Origin: an uncultured Oribacterium sp.
GTDB taxonomy: Bacteria > Bacillota > Clostridia > Lachnospirales > Lachnospiraceae
NCBI GenBank assembly: GCA_934270345.1
Contig: CAKQPT010000013.1
Span: 1 to 64,000, forward strand
Direction: 5' to 3'
Length of the DNA stretch: 64,000 bases
Under the pieces are notes generated by a model. The model saw only the letters and a list, made by a program, of their open reading frames with translations, made no database searches and was not told where the DNA came from. Position 1 is the stretch's first letter. Each line of letters opens with the position of its first letter. Positions 1-9,348 of the stretch are shown in pieces. A program made the position numbers and the translations under genes.

Positions 1-145
1 TTGAATGTTTCAAAACCAGCCCTTTGGGACGGCTGATTTCGTGTCTGGACAACCGGTCCAGTGCCACACAGCGAATCGCCACTCTTTGCCTGCGGCAGCG
101 TCTCATCTCAAATTCCCTTCGGGAATCCTCAAACGGTACTGCCTT

Positions 146-188
146 AAACAAAAAGAGTCCCAACCAGCTCTTTCGAACTGATTGGGAC
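146..188 (-). terminator. T-box terminator hairpin
   Basis: An 11-bp stem (GTCCCAATCAG with CTGGTTGGGAC, one wobble pair) is followed on the minus strand by TCTTTTTGTTT. It is the terminator form that competes with the T-box antiterminator. Confidence 0.85.
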
Positions 189-431
189 GATAGATTCGCG
201 GTTCCACCCAAATTGTCATCAACCACATATCCTGTGGGCCAATGCTTCTGCATCCGCTCTGATGACCACTCTTTCGACGGTAACGTAGTCAACGGGTCCG
301 ATTAAGGACCTCTCCGAGGTGGTGTTCATATTTATTTCATCGACGCCTCGCAGCGACCGGCGTTTCTCTGAATCCGAAATCAAATACTACTGTCCTCTTC
401 AACGATTTCTGTCTATTCAATTGACACAGCC
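146..431 (-). ncRNA. T-box riboswitch leader
   Basis: The minus strand carries the conserved 14-nt T-box (reads TGGGTGGAACCGCG, at 197-210) in front of an intrinsic terminator at 146-188. Upstream is a GGACAGTAGTA-like start and a Stem I region with GAAC ACC ACCTCGGAG. T-box leaders sense uncharged tRNA by pairing a specifier codon with the anticodon and the TGGN of the T-box with the acceptor end. The most likely specifier is ACC (Thr), from the usual GAAC-NNN-ACC pattern, but CAC (His) cannot be excluded. The controlled gene lies off the left edge. A possible short reading frame starting with an ATG at 104-106 runs leftward out of the window and is not called. Confidence 0.85.
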
Positions 432-460
432 ATTGTAGGTTCGTCGCATCGCTTTGTCAA
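432..460 (-). promoter_or_regulatory. Sigma-A promoter of the T-box transcript
   Basis: Minus strand TTGACA (455-460), 17-bp spacer, TACAAT (432-437). It sits just after the stop codon of the ABC ATPase gene, so the T-box unit is transcribed on its own. Confidence 0.85.
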
Positions 461-464
461 GGCT

Positions 465-2120
465 TTACTTCTCGATTTCCAGACGACCGTCGGCGATGCA
501 CTTTCCGGACTGACGGTCAAACAGGAGGATGTGGCTGCCGTGGATGTCGATCCCGGCCTGCTCGCCGATCCTGTAGGCATTGTTCCCGAAGATCACACCG
601 GTCAGCAGATAGTCATCCTGTACGCAGAGCTTGAGCGTCGATTCCATACCGGTCGGCATGGCACCGAAGATCGTGGTCTGGAGCGCGCCATCCGGCTCGA
701 TGTCGATGGCCTCCGGACGGATGCCCAGCACGAGGTCGCGGTTTGTCAGGACCGGATCCTCGAGGATGGAGCTGTCCTCTTCGATGACCTTCTCGATGTG
801 GTACTTGAAGACCTCGTCTTTGTTGCTCTTCTCAACGGCGTGCTTCTGCTTCAGACGGTCGATTTCTGCCTGCTTCTTCGCGGCGACATCTGCGTCCCGC
901 TGCGTGAACCAGCTCGAAAGCTCGAGCGCTTCGTTCGGGATGAAGCGTGCATGGATGCCATGGAAGATCTCGAGGGCGACGCTGCCGTCTGTACTCTGCT
1001 CCCCCGTAGCTTCAACGAAATTTATGGACGGGTTGCCGACGAAATCGGCGGCAAAGAGATTGGTCGGGCGGTTGTAGACCTCGAGTGGTGCGTCGTACTG
1101 CTGGAGAACGCCGTTGTTGATGAGGCAGATCTTCGTCGCGAGGGTCATCGCTTCCATCTGATCATGGGTGACATAGACGAAGGTCGAACCGGTCTCCAGG
1201 TGGAGACGCTGCAGCTCGTAGCGCATCTCGAGACGGAGCTTCGCATCGAGGTTACTGAGCGGCTCGTCCATGAAGAGCACCTGTGGCTCCGGCGCGAGGG
1301 TACGGGCGATGGCGACACGCTGCTGCTGACCGCCGGACAGCTCTGCCGGATAACGATCCATGAACATACCGATCTTTACGACACGGGAAACCTGACGTAC
1401 ACGGCTGTCGATCTCTTCGTCCGTTAATTTCCGGACCTCTATGAGCGCGGCGCCGTTCTGTGTGACGTGGAAATGCTCGTCGAGGGCCTGTCCCTTCGCC
1501 GCGTAGCCTGCATTGATCTCCGCAAGGGTCTTCTCGTAGCCGGCACGTGCCGCATCGGCTGCCTGCTGCGGGTCCGCTGCCTCATGGATCTTCAGGTTGA
1601 AGAGCTCCTTCGCGCTCATGATGGAGAGGCTGAAGGTATCGATGAGCTTCACGTATGCCTTTTCGGTATCGAGCTTTCCGTTCTTATCGCGGCAGTCCTC
1701 GATCTGGTCCTTTACCTTCTTTCCGCTCTTCAGTGCATGCATGAGATCGGAGCTAACCTTCGCCTTCACGTCGATCTGCGGCATCTCTTCCTTGATATTC
1801 TTAAGACCGAAGGAGATGTTCTGGTACACGGTCATGTTTGGCCAGAGTGCATAGTTCTGGAAAAGGAAGCCGACCTTCCGCTTGTTGGCCGGGACATTGA
1901 TGCCCTTATCCGAATCGAAGACGACGCGATCGCCGATTCGGATCTGCCCTTCGGTCGGCGTCTCGAGGCCCGCGATCATTCGCAGGATGGTGGTTTTTCC
2001 ACAGCCGGACGGACCCAGCAGCGTGACGAAGGCATTGTCCGGGATATCGAGACTGAGGTCATCGACACCGAAATAGTTTTTCCAGCGTTTGGTGATGTGT
2101 GTTAATGTGATGGACGGCAT
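465..2120 (-). CDS. ABC transporter ATP-binding protein with extra insertions
   Basis: ATPase of an uptake ABC transporter of the Fe3+/polyamine/sugar-phosphate (FbpC/PotA-like) group. Walker A GPSGCGKTT is at residues 36-44, the Q-loop near Q88, signature LSGGQ at 261-265 and Walker B VLFMDE at 281-286, with a C-terminal TOBE-like region. At 551 residues it is far longer than the usual 350-370. About 120 charged, helical residues (roughly 110-230) sit between the Q-loop and the signature, in the helical subdomain, and a second Lys/Glu-rich stretch (about 410-465) interrupts the TOBE part. All catalytic motifs are intact, so it should be active. It lies 2 bp after the permease gene, as the last gene of the operon. 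Confidence 0.9.
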   Translation of the reverse strand: MPSITLTHITKRWKNYFGVDDLSLDIPDNAFVTLLGPSGCGKTTILRMIAGLETPTEGQIRIGDRVVFDSDKGINVPANKRKVGFLFQNYALWPNMTVYQNISFGLKNIKEEMPQIDVKAKVSSDLMHALKSGKKVKDQIEDCRDKNGKLDTEKAYVKLIDTFSLSIMSAKELFNLKIHEAADPQQAADAARAGYEKTLAEINAGYAAKGQALDEHFHVTQNGAALIEVRKLTDEEIDSRVRQVSRVVKIGMFMDRYPAELSGGQQQRVAIARTLAPEPQVLFMDEPLSNLDAKLRLEMRYELQRLHLETGSTFVYVTHDQMEAMTLATKICLINNGVLQQYDAPLEVYNRPTNLFAADFVGNPSINFVEATGEQSTDGSVALEIFHGIHARFIPNEALELSSWFTQRDADVAAKKQAEIDRLKQKHAVEKSNKDEVFKYHIEKVIEEDSSILEDPVLTNRDLVLGIRPEAIDIEPDGALQTTIFGAMPTGMESTLKLCVQDDYLLTGVIFGNNAYRIGEQAGIDIHGSHILLFDRQSGKCIADGRLEIEK

Positions 2121-2122
2121 AC

Positions 2123-3952
2123 TTAACCTCCTATTCCGTTATCAAGGCTTGCTCCCGTCAGGATATTGACGAGGGTGTTAAACAGAAGAATCGTCATGAT
2201 GAGAATCAGGTTGATCGCACTGGAGAAGGCGTACAGACCCATCTCATCGAAGTAATCCAGTGTCGTGGAGAGGATGAAGCCCTGGGTGCAGAGAAGCAGG
2301 AACAGGGACAGCTCACGAAGGCAGGTCATGAACGGCAGGGTATAGCCGCTGATGATGGAGCTCTTCTGAATCGGGATGATGATGTTCAGCATCCGCTTAT
2401 GCCACGGGATATCCTGAATGATGGCGGCCTCTTCAATCTCATTGGAGAGCTGCAGCATCGAGTTCAGGGAGTTTCTGGAGGCGAACGGGATGTACTTGAC
2501 GACACCCGCGATGATCAGCAGGGTGTAGGTGTTGAACAGGTTCACATGCTGATTACTGAAGAGGATGAAGAACGCAGCGCCGACCGCGATGGATGGCATC
2601 AGGTACGGCAGGAACGCGACGTTGTTTACGTAATTCGCCCACTTCGAGCGGCGGTTCTTCGATACGGCGTAGCCGATCAGGGTGCCGATCGTACCGGCGA
2701 TGAGCGCACAGACGATGGCGAGGAACAGGGTGCCCTTGAAGGCGTGCCAGATGGTCGGATTATAGAGGATGCCGTGCTGACCATACATACCGTTCTCGCT
2801 GACATTTTCGTGCGTCAGCCACCACTTCGTGGTGAGGTTCGAGGTATCGTGTGTATACAGGAAGCTGTAGTCGCCCGGGTTCGGCAGGAAGGTCTCCAGT
2901 GCGAAGAGGAGGATCGGCCAGATGGAGGTGAAGAAGGTCAGCAGGATGAAGACCACGCCCATGACGTACTTCCCGGCTTTTCCGAGATTGATCTTACTGA
3001 GCTGTCCGGATTTACCGGTGACGGTCGTGTAGTTCGCACGACCGGTGACGGAGGTCTGGTTGAGACCCAGGATCAGGACGCCGAAGAGCATCATGATGAT
3101 CGCGAGGATGCTGGCTTCACCGGTGTACTTCGAGTTCAGTGAGATGTACTTCGTCGACAGGGTCGTGAGGCCGAGGTAATGTGGTACCGGGTAGGAGCCC
3201 ATCGCGGATCCGAAAACGAGCAGGATCGTACTGAGGATCGCCGGCCGGATCATCGGCAGTGTCACGCGCAGCATGATCTTCCACTTCGGGGTGTCGAGGA
3301 TGGTCGCCGCCTCCTCGAGGTTTGCATCCATGTTCTTAAAGATGCCGCCGATCAGGATGTAGGCGAACGGTGCGTAGTGAAGACCGAGCACCATGGCACT
3401 CGGGAAAGCGCCGAGGCAGAACCACTTCGGCATACAGATACCGAACAGCGATGCGAGGAGGCCATCCGAGGTACCGCAGACAGCATTGGAGTTAAACATA
3501 TGCTGCCATACGACCGCCAGTGTCCACTGCGGCATGATGTACGGGAAAATGAAAATCGAGCTTAAATACTTTTTGAAGCGCATGTTGGTTCTCGTCACCA
3601 GGAAGGCGAAAAAACCACCATACAGGATGGAAATCGCACAGGTCAAAACCGAGAGAATCACGGTATTCAGGAGTGGTTTCCAGAGATTGGTCTTTGCAAG
3701 ACGGCTCGTAAAAAGATCGACATAGTTTGCGACGCTGTAGCCGGAGGTCTTTCCGGTGAGATGGGCGTCGATGGTGCCCGGATGGATCTGAAAGGTATCA
3801 CGGACGATGGCGACGATCGGGGCCACCGTACTGAAGGTGAGCACGATACCGAAGACGAGCAGGATGATGTTCTGCGGCTTCGAAAAGAAGGTGACGATCT
3901 TATTACGGAGTATGGCTTTCGTATCACGTGTACCGGATGCAGTCGTTTCCAT
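2123..3952 (-). CDS. ABC transporter permease, two fused FbpB-type domains
   Basis: Integral membrane permease of 609 residues with two binding-protein-dependent transport domains in one chain, about 12 membrane segments. Each half has an EAA loop that docks the ATPase: EEAATILDTPKWK near residues 213-225 and EEAAIIQDIPWHK near 505-520. The fused arrangement is typical of ferric-iron (FbpB/SfuB) and AfuB-type transporters. It lies between the solute-binding lipoprotein and ATPase genes on the same strand. Substrate cannot be read from sequence; iron or phosphorylated sugars are the usual ligands of the family. Confidence 0.9.
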   Translation of the reverse strand: METTASGTRDTKAILRNKIVTFFSKPQNIILLVFGIVLTFSTVAPIVAIVRDTFQIHPGTIDAHLTGKTSGYSVANYVDLFTSRLAKTNLWKPLLNTVILSVLTCAISILYGGFFAFLVTRTNMRFKKYLSSIFIFPYIMPQWTLAVVWQHMFNSNAVCGTSDGLLASLFGICMPKWFCLGAFPSAMVLGLHYAPFAYILIGGIFKNMDANLEEAATILDTPKWKIMLRVTLPMIRPAILSTILLVFGSAMGSYPVPHYLGLTTLSTKYISLNSKYTGEASILAIIMMLFGVLILGLNQTSVTGRANYTTVTGKSGQLSKINLGKAGKYVMGVVFILLTFFTSIWPILLFALETFLPNPGDYSFLYTHDTSNLTTKWWLTHENVSENGMYGQHGILYNPTIWHAFKGTLFLAIVCALIAGTIGTLIGYAVSKNRRSKWANYVNNVAFLPYLMPSIAVGAAFFILFSNQHVNLFNTYTLLIIAGVVKYIPFASRNSLNSMLQLSNEIEEAAIIQDIPWHKRMLNIIIPIQKSSIISGYTLPFMTCLRELSLFLLLCTQGFILSTTLDYFDEMGLYAFSSAINLILIMTILLFNTLVNILTGASLDNGIGG

Positions 3953-4031
3953 AGATGAATTCCTCCGTTCTTAAAACCGACCGGGGAGTCATGAGCTCCC
4001 CGGCCGAAAAATCATTTCATATAAGCGTTTA

Positions 4032-5465
4032 TTACTTCGCGTCTGCGTACTTGGTCAGGGTCTCAATCCAGCTGCCGACACCGAATGCAGCGTCTGCGCA
4101 GTACTCCGGATCCTCGAGTACGAGCTCGCCGGTGGTGGTCCACCAGTCATAGCCACGGTCATCCTTTGCAGGGAACGCATCTTCGCCGGCGTCGTTGTAG
4201 CCGCCCTTTGCGTGGTTATAGGTCGCTTCGATCTGCTCTGCAACCTTCGGGTTCGAGCTGTAACCGCCCATGTCCTTGCCCCATGCACTGAAGCCGTCCT
4301 CTGTACATGTCATGTAGGTCATAAATGCACATGCGGTCCATGGAAGCGGGCTGTTCTTTGTCAGGAAGAGGTAGTGGTTGTAGCCGTAGCCGCCGATGCC
4401 CTTATAGCCATCCTGGTATGCCGCTACCTTGATGTTGTTGACGGAAACGGTTGCGGATTCCTCTACGGAACGAAGCTTCGAGTAAACGAGGAGACCGGAC
4501 TGATCCTTCGCGGACTTGTCAACGAGGGTGTTGCAGATCGGGCCGTCATCGGTCTGTGCGTTGTAGTTCTCTACCCAGAGCTTGATCCATGCGAGGGCGT
4601 ACTTGCCGTTCTCACCGAGACCGAAATCATCCGCGTCGGAAGCGACTTCCTGGATGGTCGGATCGAAGTAAGCCTTATGTTCATCATCGAGTGCATCGTA
4701 GGCATCCTTCAGCATGCCGGCGTACTTATCCTCGGTCAGCATGTAGAGGAAGTTCTTTCCGACGAGCTCGGAATCGATGTCCATGTACAGCGGGTGCTGA
4801 TCCTTGTAGATGAAATCCCAGCAGTTCTTAAACTCAGCGGAGCCGGTCGAGTTATACATGAAGACCTTGTTCAGGGTCTGCAGTGGCAGGTAGCCGCTGT
4901 AAGCATCGGCGGTGGTGCCGTTTGCCTCTGCCCACTCCTTCGGGATGAAGGTCTTCAGGATATCGGTATCGACCATCTTACTCTTGATCTGGTTACCATC
5001 CTGGATGAGGGTCATCGCGAAGGTGCCGCTGTCCTTCAGGGAATCGGCGGTGAGCTGCTCGAAGATCTTGTTGTTCTTTGGCTGCTGCCACTCGAACTCC
5101 ATATTGTAGTTCGGATCGATGGTCTGCAGGTAAGCGATGAAGAGCGGAAGTGCGGACTTACCACGGGAGGAGTTACCGACGCCGTAGAAGGTCTTGCCGT
5201 TCGACTCTTCGATGGCCTTCTTTGCGAGCTCCTCCATGGTCATGCCTTCGGCTTCCTTGATGATGGCATCGATACCGGTGAGGTTCTCTTCTTTCGGCGC
5301 CTCGGTTTCCGCCGGCTGTGCCGCCTGGGTCTCTGCCGGCTTGTCAGCAGCAGCGGCTGCTGCCGTAGTGGCTGCAGTGTTGTTCGATGAAGATCCGCAT
5401 GCAGCCAGCATGGAAACCGCCATCGATGCGGTTAACAGTAACGAGATGAGTTTACGTTTTCTCAT
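4032..5465 (-). CDS. ABC transporter substrate-binding lipoprotein
   Basis: Extracellular solute-binding lipoprotein of 477 residues. A signal peptide ends in the lipobox LAAC with the lipidated Cys at residue 23, then a Thr/Ala/Glu-rich linker to about residue 60, then a binding-protein fold. AGGGAGG lies 8 nt ahead of the ATG. It is the first gene of the transporter operon and is the substrate-capturing subunit for the following permease. The ligand is unknown. Confidence 0.88.
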   Translation of the reverse strand: MRKRKLISLLLTASMAVSMLAACGSSSNNTAATTAAAAAADKPAETQAAQPAETEAPKEENLTGIDAIIKEAEGMTMEELAKKAIEESNGKTFYGVGNSSRGKSALPLFIAYLQTIDPNYNMEFEWQQPKNNKIFEQLTADSLKDSGTFAMTLIQDGNQIKSKMVDTDILKTFIPKEWAEANGTTADAYSGYLPLQTLNKVFMYNSTGSAEFKNCWDFIYKDQHPLYMDIDSELVGKNFLYMLTEDKYAGMLKDAYDALDDEHKAYFDPTIQEVASDADDFGLGENGKYALAWIKLWVENYNAQTDDGPICNTLVDKSAKDQSGLLVYSKLRSVEESATVSVNNIKVAAYQDGYKGIGGYGYNHYLFLTKNSPLPWTACAFMTYMTCTEDGFSAWGKDMGGYSSNPKVAEQIEATYNHAKGGYNDAGEDAFPAKDDRGYDWWTTTGELVLEDPEYCADAAFGVGSWIETLTKYADAK

Positions 5466-5514
5466 AAATGTGCCTCCCTTATGGTTTCACGATCGGCGCT
5501 CCGATTCATTTCTT

Positions 5515-5572
5515 GTGAAGCGCTTTCTTTACTTGATGTCTCCAGTATAGAAATTTTTTTGCATAATAAAAA
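5515..5572 (-). promoter_or_regulatory. Weak transporter promoter with cre-like site
   Basis: Minus strand -10 TATACT (5544-5549) with a poor -35 (TTTTTA, 5567-5572) at 17 bp suggests an activator-dependent promoter. The AraC-type regulator encoded next door is the obvious candidate. A cre-like palindrome with core GAAAGCGCTTC lies at 5515-5529, just downstream of the expected start, a position where CcpA would block transcription. The -35 overlaps the T-tract of the terminator upstream. Confidence 0.4.
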
Positions 5573-5633
5573 CGCGGTAAAAATGATATTTCGATAGTCA
5601 TTTCTGACATCTTTTTATCATTTATCCGCGTTT
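5568..5633 (-). terminator. Terminator after the response regulator gene
   Basis: Outer stem AAACGCGG/CCGCGTTT extended by TAAATGAT/ATCATTT, with a nested small hairpin (GTCA GAAA TGAC) in the loop, then TTTTTATT on the minus strand. It separates the two-component genes from the transporter operon. Confidence 0.75.
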
Positions 5634-5649
5634 ACATGTGCAATATGCA

Positions 5650-6408
5650 CTAGCTCTCCTGGTAATCGGACGGTGTCATCCCGGTCAGTTTTTTAAAGGT
5701 ACTGGAGAAGTAGGCGATGTCGTGATAGCCGACCATCTCGCAGACCTCATAGACCTTATAGCGCACATCCTGCAGGAGACGCATCGCTGTCCGCATCCGA
5801 TAGCAGGTGATATAGCTGTTGATGCTCTGCCCGGTGTCCTTCTTAAAAAGACGGCTGAGATGCCCCTCGGACACGCCGATGGCGTCGGCGATGCGTGTGA
5901 TGCTGATGGCATCCTCACTGTAGTGATCCGCGATGTAGGCGATGGCCGTCTGCACATAGCGATGCATCTCCGGACCCGCTTCCTTCAGTGGCAGAAGCTC
6001 CGCGTCCTTCGGTGATGCGGTGTGCTGCCCGTGCAGGATCGCCTCCCCGAGGATCTTCTTTACGACGGCTTCGAGCTGGCCATCCTCGAAGGGCTTCAGC
6101 AGATAGTCGGAAGCCTGCAGGCGCACAGCCTGCTGCGCATAGCTGAAGTCACTGTAGGCGGTGAGGAAAATCACCTTCACGTCCTGCTTCTCTTCCCGAA
6201 GCGTCCGCACGAGCTCGATGCCGTCCATCTTCGGCATGCGGATATCGGTGACGATCAGCGCCGGATGCAGCGTGCGCGCCAGCGCGAGGGCCTCCTCTCC
6301 GTTCTTCGCCTGTCCGACCACCTCACAGCCGACACTCTTCCAGTTGGTTCCACGGACGATGCCCTCCCGGACGAATTTTTCGTCATCGACGACTAATACT
6401 GATGTCAT
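5650..6408 (-). CDS. Response regulator, REC plus AraC-type HTH (YesN-like)
   Basis: Receiver domain at residues 1-120 with the phospho-acceptor Asp in VTDIRMPKMDG and the conserved Lys in LLKPFE, then a C-terminal AraC/XylS double HTH (about 150-250: ISITRIADAIGVSEGHLSRL, then YEVCEMVGY). Start chosen at 6408 because GGAGG precedes it and the protein then begins MTSVLVVDDE; the frame stays open further upstream. It pairs with the kinase gene that ends 70 bp upstream. It probably activates the neighbouring transporter operon. Confidence 0.9.
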   Translation of the reverse strand: MTSVLVVDDEKFVREGIVRGTNWKSVGCEVVGQAKNGEEALALARTLHPALIVTDIRMPKMDGIELVRTLREEKQDVKVIFLTAYSDFSYAQQAVRLQASDYLLKPFEDGQLEAVVKKILGEAILHGQHTASPKDAELLPLKEAGPEMHRYVQTAIAYIADHYSEDAISITRIADAIGVSEGHLSRLFKKDTGQSINSYITCYRMRTAMRLLQDVRYKVYEVCEMVGYHDIAYFSSTFKKLTGMTPSDYQES

Positions 6409-6478
6409 AACAAACCTCCACACCCCTGGTCGTATATCCCACGGGCGATCTTCTATGGGGCGCCGCGATCTATGCGCT

Positions 6479-8167
6479 TTACCCCATCTGTTCTTTCTGG
6501 TACGGCAGTCGCAGCACGACATCCGTACCGCCCTCCGGCAACCGTGCGATATCGATGCCGTACTGCGGGCCATAATTCAGACGGATGATCGAATCCACGT
6601 TCGCGAAACCGAGGTGTCCGCTCAGCAGCTTCCCATCATGCTTCTTCACCATCTCGATGAAGGCATCCTCGATGCCTCGCCCGTTATCCGTCACATGAAT
6701 CTCGAGCTCCTCTTCCACCCGGCGGGCGGTGACCTTCACGAGTCCATCCTCGACGCCCTCGAGGCCATGGATGATGGCATTTTCGACGATCGGCTGCAGC
6801 ATCAGCTTCGGCACCATGCAGCTCATCAGCTCCTCCGGTACCTCGACCTCGAAGCTGAAGGAGTCGTCGAAGCGCAGCTCCTGGATATTGCAGTAGCTTT
6901 CGAGCAGCTCGAGCTCCTCCTGCAGCGTTTCGAACTCGCGCCCCGAGATGCTTCGGCGGAGGATCTTCGCGAGATCCGAGCTGAGTGTGACGATTTCCGG
7001 CACCTGATGGGCCTTCGCCACCCACTTGATGGTGTCGAGCGTGTTATAGAGGAAGTGCGGATTCAGCTGTGCCTGCATCATCCGCATCTCGGTTTCGTTG
7101 AGATGCTTCTGCTGCTGCACCCGCTCTTCCATGTTCCGGCGGATACGTACCGTCGTTTTATTGAAGCCATCGGCGAGCTGCCCGAGCTCGTCATCCCGCG
7201 GAAGCTCCACATGGGCGCTCAGATCTCCATGGCGCAGGGCCCGCATGCCGTCACTCAGCTTCTGGATCGGCTGGGCGAGGAAATTCGATACATAGCCGGA
7301 CAGCATGAGACTCCCGATCAGCACCAGTACCGTGATGATCAGCAGCATCATGAACATCATACGAAAGATGTCCTCGCTGAGTGCCGGTGGCGTCATGTAG
7401 ACGAGCGTCAGCCCCGTGTCGCCGACAGCGGTCGCATAGAGATTGTCGGCGAATGTCTCATTCAGGCGTCGCCCCTCCAGACGGTTCGTCCGGAAAAGCT
7501 GAAGGTTCGCCCCGGAAGCGAGGTTCCCGCCGGCATAAATCGGCTCCCAGTAAGCATTCAGCAGGAGGACGCCCTCGTTGCCGTTATAGCTCTCCTTCAG
7601 TATGTTTTCGAAATCGCTCTGATCGATCGTCACGATGACGTAGCCGGCATTGACATTGATCTTACGACCGATCTGAAGACTCGTTTCCTGGGTGTAGATG
7701 CCGTCGTAGTTCAGGACGTAGGCCGTCGCCTCCGGCTGCGCCTCGAGGCGGGCGATGATGCCGAAATCAGACGGCAGGGTCTTCGACACCGTACCGCGGT
7801 CCGTCGTGTAGATACGCTTTTCGCCGGTGTAGATGTCGACCGTCGAGAAAGGACGGATCGCCTGTGTTTCACGGTAGAGGGCCGCATAGATGTTTGAGGA
7901 CGAAACGGTACCCTGGGCCAATGCTTTCTGAATATCTGCATCGTCCGCAATCTGCGTGATGACCTCCTCCACGGTCGAGAAGTGCTCCTCGAGACGCTGC
8001 TCGATCAGCTGCTGCTTCCCGAGGTCCTGGGTCGCGAACTCGCGGTGGACACGCGTACGGAACATACCGACGAGCAGCAGTCCGCTCAGTACGAGCGGGA
8101 CGACGGATACCAGGGTGAAGTAGAACATCAGCTGGCGACGGTAGGACTTGTTGATGTACTCAAGCAT
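6479..8167 (-). CDS. Sensor histidine kinase, YesM type
   Basis: Membrane sensor kinase of 562 residues. N-terminal membrane helix at about 14-36, an extracellular sensing domain of about 240 residues, a second membrane helix near 290-312, HAMP, then a His_kinase domain with LNPHFLYNTLDTIKW (phospho-His) and an HATPase with NAIIHGLEG and DNGRGI. Start set at 8167: GGGAGG precedes MLEYINKSY. The first bases overlap the 3' end of the binding-protein gene upstream, so the two are translationally coupled. This supports a sensing complex in which the lipoprotein presents ligand to the kinase. Confidence 0.92.
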   Translation of the reverse strand: MLEYINKSYRRQLMFYFTLVSVVPLVLSGLLLVGMFRTRVHREFATQDLGKQQLIEQRLEEHFSTVEEVITQIADDADIQKALAQGTVSSSNIYAALYRETQAIRPFSTVDIYTGEKRIYTTDRGTVSKTLPSDFGIIARLEAQPEATAYVLNYDGIYTQETSLQIGRKINVNAGYVIVTIDQSDFENILKESYNGNEGVLLLNAYWEPIYAGGNLASGANLQLFRTNRLEGRRLNETFADNLYATAVGDTGLTLVYMTPPALSEDIFRMMFMMLLIITVLVLIGSLMLSGYVSNFLAQPIQKLSDGMRALRHGDLSAHVELPRDDELGQLADGFNKTTVRIRRNMEERVQQQKHLNETEMRMMQAQLNPHFLYNTLDTIKWVAKAHQVPEIVTLSSDLAKILRRSISGREFETLQEELELLESYCNIQELRFDDSFSFEVEVPEELMSCMVPKLMLQPIVENAIIHGLEGVEDGLVKVTARRVEEELEIHVTDNGRGIEDAFIEMVKKHDGKLLSGHLGFANVDSIIRLNYGPQYGIDIARLPEGGTDVVLRLPYQKEQMG

Positions 8168-9212
8168 AACGTTCCTCCCAGATCTGCCAGAAATCCTGCA
8201 GTACCTTCGCCTGACGTCCACTGGCCTCCTCGATATCGAAGGCGAGGATGCGGAGCCCCACGGTCTTGTCATTCGTGGAGAGGTCCGTACGGACCGAGCG
8301 TCGGAACAGCGGGGAAATCGTATAGCGCTGCACCGGATCGCTCAGGATGAAGTCGAGGAAGCGCTCGGCATTTTCCGGGTGCGGGGCGTTCTTCACGATG
8401 GCCGCACCATCCGGAACCGCGGAGGTGCCCTCCGTCGGATAGCTGATGCCGACATCACTGCCACGTGCGATCTCCTTCAGCGCACTCTCCTCGAGGGTGA
8501 TGCCCACCAGCCGGTCACCGTTGGCGACCTCCGTGAGTACCTCTCCGGAGCCCTTCGCGAGATGCCCGTCAAGGTCATCACAGAAGCTCGTGAGGATCTC
8601 CTCCTCCGGAAGCTGCGTCGCATCCTTCATGGTCTCGAGTATCGTGTAGCTCGTGCCGGACATGGATGGATCTGCGAAGCTGATACTGCCCTTCCAGCTG
8701 CCGTCGAGGAAGTCCTGCCAGCTGTGCGGTGCACTCTCCGGCTGCACGATCTTACTGTTATAGATAAACACGATCGGAAGCTCGGTGAAAGGCGTCCAGT
8801 AGTGATCCGGTGATAGATAGATCGGATCCAGCTTCGCTTCCAGCGGCGACTGATAAGGCTGAAAGCAGTCCTTATAGGCTTCCAGCATCTCGATGCCGCC
8901 GCCGAACATGACATCAACCTCATGCTTCGACGCGTTCTGCATATCCTGCAGATCCTCGAGCAGCTCGGTCGTGCCACCCGCACGGACCTCGACCCAGATG
9001 CCGGTGGATTCCTCGAACTCCTGGATGATCGGACGATAGACCTCCGCCTTGTGCGCGGTATAGATCGTCAGCTTCTGATCCTCGGGGATGTCGGCGAACC
9101 CCGGCGTATCCTCCGCACTGCTGCGCCCGCAGGCACAGAGCGCGATCAGTATAAGGGTGCCGGTCAAGAGCAGGCCGGCGCATATGTTCCGTCGTTTGTG
9201 CAGCTTTATCAT
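8160..9212 (-). CDS. Solute-binding lipoprotein coupled to the sensor kinase
   Basis: Iron/polyamine-type binding lipoprotein of 350 residues. A hydrophobic signal peptide ends LCAC (lipidated Cys), followed by a periplasmic-binding fold with VMFGGGIEMLEAY. The ATG at 9212 is preferred over an in-frame GTG at 9227 because GGAAG sits 8 nt ahead of it. It overlaps the kinase gene rather than lying with the permease. By analogy with three-part systems such as PgtC with PgtB and PgtA, it is likely the sensory partner of the kinase. A second transport role is possible. Confidence 0.82.
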   Translation of the reverse strand: MIKLHKRRNICAGLLLTGTLILIALCACGRSSAEDTPGFADIPEDQKLTIYTAHKAEVYRPIIQEFEESTGIWVEVRAGGTTELLEDLQDMQNASKHEVDVMFGGGIEMLEAYKDCFQPYQSPLEAKLDPIYLSPDHYWTPFTELPIVFIYNSKIVQPESAPHSWQDFLDGSWKGSISFADPSMSGTSYTILETMKDATQLPEEEILTSFCDDLDGHLAKGSGEVLTEVANGDRLVGITLEESALKEIARGSDVGISYPTEGTSAVPDGAAIVKNAPHPENAERFLDFILSDPVQRYTISPLFRRSVRTDLSTNDKTVGLRILAFDIEEASGRQAKVLQDFWQIWEERYA

Positions 9213-9269
9213 GATTTTTACTTCCACTTTCTGATTATTTAACTATTATAATAGAAAAGCCGAAAATAT

Positions 9270-9348
9270 TTCAGCGAAAATTAAGGATGATCAGAAATGA
9301 TGCAAGGTCCACTTCTGGTCGCTCGCTGAACTGTTGCAAATGATCATC
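9270..9348. promoter_or_regulatory. Interleaved inverted repeats in a divergent promoter region
   Basis: Between divergent genes. TTCAGCGA (9270-9277) matches TCGCTGAA (9323-9330) and GATGATCA (9286-9293) matches TGATCATC (9341-9348). The pairs cross, so they are either two overlapping operators or a pseudoknot. A TATAAT box for the leftward gene is at about 9247-9252. Confidence 0.35.

Noticed and set aside
24-305. A 93-residue plus-strand frame over the T-box
   Set aside because: It overlaps the conserved T-box and terminator elements in antisense and has no ribosome binding site.
531-8813. Long plus-strand open frames opposite the transporter and two-component genes
   Set aside because: They run antisense to well-supported genes with recognised domains and lack ribosome binding sites and family features; GC-rich coding DNA often opens the opposite strand.
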